The notes beneath the pieces were generated by a model that searched no databases, was not told the DNA's origin, and worked only from the letters and a program-made list of their open reading frames with translations. From contig CAMGMW010000102.1 of NCBI GenBank assembly GCA_946059285.1, positions 1 to 5,392 of the forward strand: 5,392 nucleotides of DNA. The letters are read 5' to 3'. Origin of the DNA: an uncultured Clostridia bacterium (GTDB lineage: Bacteria > Bacillota_A > Clostridia > Oscillospirales > Oscillospiraceae). Shown here piece by piece: positions 4,955-5,392 of this stretch (positions within the stretch are counted from its first letter, which is position 1; each line of letters begins with the position of its first letter). Both the position numbers and the translations under genes were made by a program.

Positions 4955-5392
4955 ATGAAGCTTTATGACGAATTGGTTGCCCGCGGCTTGATCGCGCAGG
5001 TGACAAATGAAGAAGAGATCCGTGAAATGATCGACAACGGCAAGGCGACCTTCTATATCGGCTTCGATCCGACGGCGGATTCGCTCCATGTCGGGCATTT
5101 TATGGCATTGTGCCTGATGAAGCGCCTGCAAATGGCGGGCAATAAGCCCATTGCTCTCATCGGCGGCGGCACGGCGATGATCGGAGACCCCTCCGGCAGA
5201 ACCGACATGCGCTCGATGATGACCAAGGAGACGATCGCGCACAACTGCGCCTGCTTTAAAAAGCAGATGGAGCGCTTCATCGAATTCGGCGAGGGAAAAG
5301 CGCAGATGGTCAATAACGCCGATTGGCTGCTTGACCTCAACTATATCGAAGTTCTGCGCGAGGTTGGCGCCTGCTTCTCGGTCAACAATATG
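4955..5392 (+). CDS. tyrS: Tyrosyl-tRNA synthetase, N-terminal part (3' truncated by window edge)
   Basis: TyrRS is a class I synthetase that activates tyrosine with ATP and attaches it to tRNA-Tyr in the cytoplasm. The 146 codons present cover the start of the Rossmann catalytic domain; the KMSKS loop and the C-terminal anticodon and S4-type domains lie beyond the window. Residues 34-48 read [15 protein letters not shown]: Tyr34 and Asp38 lie in the tyrosine and adenylate pocket region, and HVGH (45-48) is the class I HIGH signature. GDPSGR (77-82) carries Asp78. These positions fall at the same numbers as in the well-studied Bacillus stearothermophilus enzyme (Tyr34, His45, His48, Asp78), which supports the chosen start. 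Codon choice seems more biased to C/G-ending codons than in nadK or recN, as expected for a highly expressed gene. It is controlled by the T-box leader directly upstream. Confidence 0.97.
   Translation, partial: MKLYDELVARGLIAQVTNEEEIREMIDNGKATFYIGFDPTADSLHVGHFMALCLMKRLQMAGNKPIALIGGGTAMIGDPSGRTDMRSMMTKETIAHNCACFKKQMERFIEFGEGKAQMVNNADWLLDLNYIEVLREVGACFSVNNM

Noticed and set aside
4936..4958. Short upstream ORFs before tyrS (ATG at 4936, five codons; ATG AAA TGA at 4950)
   Set aside because: Neither has a suitably spaced ribosome binding site, and the T-box already explains regulation; they look like chance in a purine-rich leader.

Overview
The window looks like a chromosomal housekeeping segment of a low-to-mid-GC Firmicute of class Clostridia, possibly the Oscillospirales/Ruminococcaceae side. 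This rests on the gene order dxs-tlyA-nadK-argR-recN, strong AGGAGG-type ribosome binding sites, an ArgR/AhrC-type regulator and a T-box leader on an aminoacyl-tRNA synthetase gene. The taxonomic placement is inferred from context and by-eye similarity, not from a database search.

Layout: every gene is on the + strand. Positions 1-842 hold the 3' part of dxs (isoprenoid precursor synthesis). It overlaps tlyA (832-1635, rRNA 2'-O-methyltransferase) by 11 nt, and tlyA overlaps nadK (1632-2489, NAD kinase) by an ATGA junction. After 10 nt comes argR (2500-2952, arginine repressor), and after 14 nt recN (2967-4616, SMC-like DNA repair ATPase). The packing implies one co-transcribed unit. A possible extra promoter in the 3' end of nadK (2442-2470) could add transcription of argR-recN.

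The 338-nt gap 4617-4954 is fully accounted for. A good sigma-A promoter starts 10 nt after the recN stop. It is followed by a tyrosine-specific T-box leader: Stem I with specifier UAC at 4752-4754, a central hairpin region, an antiterminator with a UGGUACC bulge, and an overlapping 11-bp intrinsic terminator. Then comes tyrS (4955 to the window end, N-terminal 146 residues), whose expression should depend on uncharged tRNA-Tyr.

The dxs-to-recN genes serve different processes (isoprenoids, ribosome modification, NADP supply, arginine control, DNA repair). Their clustering is a conserved Firmicute arrangement rather than a single pathway. tyrS is a separate, independently regulated unit, although recN has no terminator of its own and may read into the T-box leader. 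I found no mobile element, CRISPR array, tRNA, rRNA or broken gene, and nothing that amounts to a new system. The points most worth a second look are the T-box architecture, the recN-tyrS junction and several divergent positions in the dxs C-terminal half.
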